This document shows, in pieces, positions 53,271-55,922 of a stretch of 55,922 nt of DNA. The stretch covers positions 1 to 55,922 of the forward strand of contig DCJC01000078.1 of the NCBI GenBank assembly GCA_002317355.1, given 5' to 3'. This DNA comes from Prevotellaceae bacterium UBA1710. GTDB lineage: Bacteria > Bacteroidota > Bacteroidia > Bacteroidales > Bacteroidaceae. Both the position numbers and the translations under genes were made by a program. The first letter of the stretch is position 1, and each line of letters begins with the position of its first letter. Below the pieces are notes generated by a model. It saw only the letters and a list, made by a program, of their open reading frames with translations, had not been told where the DNA came from and did not search any database.

Positions 53271-55326
53271 CCTGCTGTCCTCCTTCGTTAGCAGAAGCCT
53301 CTGTAGATGAAGCCTCAGAAGATGATGTCACACCCTTAGTGCGTCTTTCCCATTCTGCAGCCTCTGCCTCAAACTTTGCCTTCTGCTCATCATTTGCCTG
53401 AATAATCTCCTGAGCACGTGAAGTCCAAGGACGCTTACCGAAGATACGCTCCACATCCTCTGCGAAGATCACCTCCCTATCGATAAGCAACTGAGCCAGC
53501 TCGTTATGACCTTCCTTATGCTCTGTCAGGATAGCCTTAGCACGAGCATACTGATCGTTAATCATCTTGAGCACTTCCTTATCAATCAACTCTGCAGTTG
53601 CCTCTGAATAAGGACGCTGGAAACTGTACTCCGAATTATTATAGTAGCAGATATTTGGCAGACTATCGCTCATACCTGCATACGCAATCATACCATACGC
53701 ACTCTTTGTTGCACGCTCAAGGTCGTTCATTGCTCCTGAAGAGATATGTCCTGTGAACAACTCCTCAGCAGCACGACCACCAAGAAGACTACACATCTCA
53801 TCAAGCATCTGCTCCCTAGTGTTCAACTGACGCTCCTCTGGCATATACCAAGCTGCACCAAGCGCATTTCCTCTTGGCACAATGCTCACCTTAACCAATG
53901 GATTAGCAAACTCAGTAAACCAAGAGATTGTTGCGTGACCTGCCTCATGAAGCGCAATAGCACGCTTCTCTGCTGCTGTCATCACCTTTGTCTTCTTCTC
54001 CAATCCACCAATGATTCTATCTACAGCATCAAGGAAATCCTGACGTGTAACCACCTTTGAGTCATGACGAGCAGCAATCAATGCAGCCTCATTACATACA
54101 TTGGCGATATCAGCACCTGAGAATCCTGGAGTCTGACGAGCAAGCATATCGATATCCAGCGCCTCCTCTACCTTGATTGGCTTCAGATGCACCTGGAATA
54201 TCTCCTTACGCTCTGGAAGGTCAGGAAGGTCAACATGTATCTGTCTGTCGAAACGACCTGCACGAAGCAGAGCCTTATCGAGCATATCCACACGGTTGGT
54301 TGCTGCAAGAATGATAACACCTGAGTTTGTACCGAAACCGTCCATCTCTGTCAAGAGTGCGTTAAGGGTATTCTCACGCTCATCATTTCCGCCCATTGAT
54401 GGGTTCTTTGAACGTGCACGACCCACAGCATCAATCTCATCGATGAAGATGATACATGGACTCTTCTCCTTAGCCTGACGGAATGTGTCACGCACACGTG
54501 AAGCACCTACACCCACAAACATCTCCACAAAGTCACTACCTGACATAGAGAAGAATGGAACACCTGCCTCACCTGCAACAGCCTTTGCAAGCAATGTCTT
54601 ACCTGTTCCTGGAGGGCCCACAAGCAATGCTCCCTTAGGTATCTTACCACCAAGATCTGTGTATTTAGCAGGATTCTTCAGGAACTCTACAATCTCCTGA
54701 ACCTCCTGTTTTGCGCCCACCTGACCTGCAACATCCTTGAAGGTCACACCAACGCTATTCTCCTTGCCATACACACGAGCCTTTGACTTTCCAACGCTGA
54801 ACACACCGCCTCCGATGCCTCCACCGCCTCCCATTCTTCCCATGAAGAAGAGCCAGATGAAAATGAAGATTGCCAAAGGTGCCACATTGAGCAGGAAGCT
54901 CATGATGCCACCCGCTTTCTCATTGTTGTAGGCAACATCACCCTTGAACTTACCCTCTGTATGCTTCTGATTAAGGTAGTTCTCCACCTGATCCACGCTT
55001 CCGATCTCTACTTCCACGAAAGGATTAGGTCCGACTTCCTTAGTCGATTTCTTAAACACATCGCGCACGTTTCTGCCGTAAACGTACATCTGCAAGACAT
55101 TCTCTGTCTTATTGATTACTACCTTATTGGCATAACCTCTATCCACATAAGCCTTGAAAGTGCTATACGACACCTTCTGTGCACCTGAGCTTCCACTAAG
55201 AAGCGAGTTGCCTCCGTCCGTGAAGAACATCACGCACAGAGCCACCAGAATAATCATGTATAGCCAGTTCATATTGAACTTCGGCATCTTAGGCTTATTA
55301 TCGTTATTAAAGTCTTGATTCTGCAT
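53263..55326 (-). CDS. ftsH: ATP-dependent zinc metalloprotease FtsH
   Basis: A 687-residue membrane protease. Helices at about 21-36 and 141-162 flank a periplasmic domain, followed by a Gly-rich linker. The AAA domain has Walker A GPPGTGKT (237-244), Walker B IIFIDEIDA, and the arginine-finger segment RAGRFDRQ. The zinc site is HEAGH (460-464). The C-terminal tail (about 650-687) is Glu/Ser/Ala rich. It degrades misfolded membrane proteins and regulators. The order rsfS-ftsH-cdsA is typical of Bacteroidota; a 114-bp spacer separates it from rsfS. Confidence 0.98.
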   Translation of the reverse strand: MQNQDFNNDNKPKMPKFNMNWLYMIILVALCVMFFTDGGNSLLSGSSGAQKVSYSTFKAYVDRGYANKVVINKTENVLQMYVYGRNVRDVFKKSTKEVGPNPFVEVEIGSVDQVENYLNQKHTEGKFKGDVAYNNEKAGGIMSFLLNVAPLAIFIFIWLFFMGRMGGGGGIGGGVFSVGKSKARVYGKENSVGVTFKDVAGQVGAKQEVQEIVEFLKNPAKYTDLGGKIPKGALLVGPPGTGKTLLAKAVAGEAGVPFFSMSGSDFVEMFVGVGASRVRDTFRQAKEKSPCIIFIDEIDAVGRARSKNPSMGGNDERENTLNALLTEMDGFGTNSGVIILAATNRVDMLDKALLRAGRFDRQIHVDLPDLPERKEIFQVHLKPIKVEEALDIDMLARQTPGFSGADIANVCNEAALIAARHDSKVVTRQDFLDAVDRIIGGLEKKTKVMTAAEKRAIALHEAGHATISWFTEFANPLVKVSIVPRGNALGAAWYMPEERQLNTREQMLDEMCSLLGGRAAEELFTGHISSGAMNDLERATKSAYGMIAYAGMSDSLPNICYYNNSEYSFQRPYSEATAELIDKEVLKMINDQYARAKAILTEHKEGHNELAQLLIDREVIFAEDVERIFGKRPWTSRAQEIIQANDEQKAKFEAEAAEWERRTKGVTSSSEASSTEASANEGGQQDA

Positions 55327-55440
55327 TGTTCAAATAATAGATTTTTCAAAGAAAGACATGCCCTCATTAATCACGCGCAGTTCTTTGTTTCTATCCGCGC
55401 GCCAGCCTAGTTTCCTCTCGGGGGATCAAGGGGGGCTTCT

Positions 55441-55800
55441 TTAATCCAAATCCGGAATATCCTCAAAAGGAGCATCCTCCCAAAGATTCTCGAGATTATA
55501 GAAGTCGCGAGCCTCTGGCATAAAGATATGAATCATCACGTCCACATAGTCCATAGCTACCCAGAGTGCATTCTCTGTACCAACCACATGAGTAGGCTTA
55601 TCCTTGAGCTCGATGCGCACCATATCCTCTACAGAGTCTGCGATAGCACTCACCTGCTGAGGATTGTTACCCTCACACACGATGAAGTACTGACAGATAG
55701 CACCATCAACACCGCGGAGATCCACGATCCTGATACCCTTACCTTTTTTTTCCTGAATGCCTTTAACGGCAACGTTTACCAAATCCTTTATTGAATCCAC
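55441..55800 (-). CDS. rsfS: Ribosome silencing factor RsfS
   Basis: A 119-residue RsfS/YbeB/Iojap protein, with the family core DLRGVDGAICQYFIVCEGNNPQQVSAIADSVED and the C-terminal HVVGTENALWVAMDYVDVMIHIFMPEARDFYNLENLW pattern visible. It binds ribosomal protein uL14 and blocks subunit joining in slow growth. It heads the rsfS-ftsH-cdsA cluster. The region upstream (55801-55922) shows a perfect 13-base tandem duplication but no clear promoter. Confidence 0.96.
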   Translation of the reverse strand: MDSIKDLVNVAVKGIQEKKGKGIRIVDLRGVDGAICQYFIVCEGNNPQQVSAIADSVEDMVRIELKDKPTHVVGTENALWVAMDYVDVMIHIFMPEARDFYNLENLWEDAPFEDIPDLD

Positions 55801-55857
55801 TATTATATTCTTACTTTATTATTATACATTAATATATTAAGTGCTGAAAAATGAAAT

Positions 55858-55883
55858 CGAACTATCGAGACGAACTATCGAGA
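55858..55883. repeat. Perfect 13-base tandem duplication
   Basis: CGAACTATCGAGA occurs twice in direct succession upstream of rsfS. The unit contains the palindrome-like TATCGA. It may be an operator pair or a simple duplication. Confidence 0.85.
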
Positions 55884-55922
55884 GTCATTTGTAACTCAAA
55901 TTGGCTTTCTCCTACGGATCGC

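Overview
The window looks like chromosomal DNA of a Bacteroidales bacterium, most likely Prevotellaceae (Prevotella or Segatella type); the genus is an inference. Reasons: a SusC/SusD pair, Bacteroidota-type promoters (TTTG, about 19 nt, TAnnTTTG) before many genes, few Shine-Dalgarno sequences, a Bacteroidota-type SecA with a long N-terminal insertion, an LptD/LptC/PpiD/CNNM envelope block, the rsfS-ftsH-cdsA order, and a GDP-fucose cluster. There are 40 supported protein genes and one tRNA (Arg, anticodon CCG). No rRNA, CRISPR array, integrase or transposase was seen.

Layout. (1) 1-780 has no convincing gene, only an orphan promoter. (2) 895-10921, minus strand: a tight seven-gene operon of a periplasmic binding protein, SusC, SusD, DsbD, a rhodanese-thioredoxin fusion, a YeiH-type transporter and a small membrane protein, ending in a strong terminator. 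It reads as an outer-membrane import system wired to periplasmic thiol redox and sulfur export, and is the best candidate for an undescribed system. (3) 10922-12185: a 1.26-kb gap with a promoter, a dyad and several short-period repeat arrays. (4) 12186-19202: a divergent RDD gene and a SpoIIM / membrane protein / DUF4129 / DUF4350 / MoxR / DUF58 operon. (5) 19355-29233, minus: an SGNH hydrolase and envelope biogenesis genes (LptD, PpiD, CNNM, LptC, a beta-barrel protein). (6) 29335-45476, plus: DUF4105, a PafA-like protein that seems to have lost its catalytic residues, SecA, an ABC ATPase, an acidic protein, ManC-Gmd-Fcl (GDP-mannose to GDP-fucose), PurA, HisS, an acetylesterase carrying a broken pectinesterase domain, a PerR-type regulator and rubrerythrin. 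(7) 45552-55800: an acyl-activating/ACP/acyltransferase fusion, a secreted TonB_C protein, a LytS/LytTR two-component pair, the tRNA, CdsA, FtsH and RsfS.

The most striking non-gene signal is a set of degenerate tandem arrays, mostly of period 7 and in one case period 11, that fill spacers. Most begin at or just after a stop codon, and several include the stop codon in a repeat unit. Each array has its own unit sequence. The longest is an 18-unit 11-mer array (27728-27925) filling the spacer between two envelope genes. Some spacers also fold into long hairpins (14655-14760, 17751-17862, 48168-48350). I do not recognise a named family for these. All calls come from reading the sequence; no database search was made.
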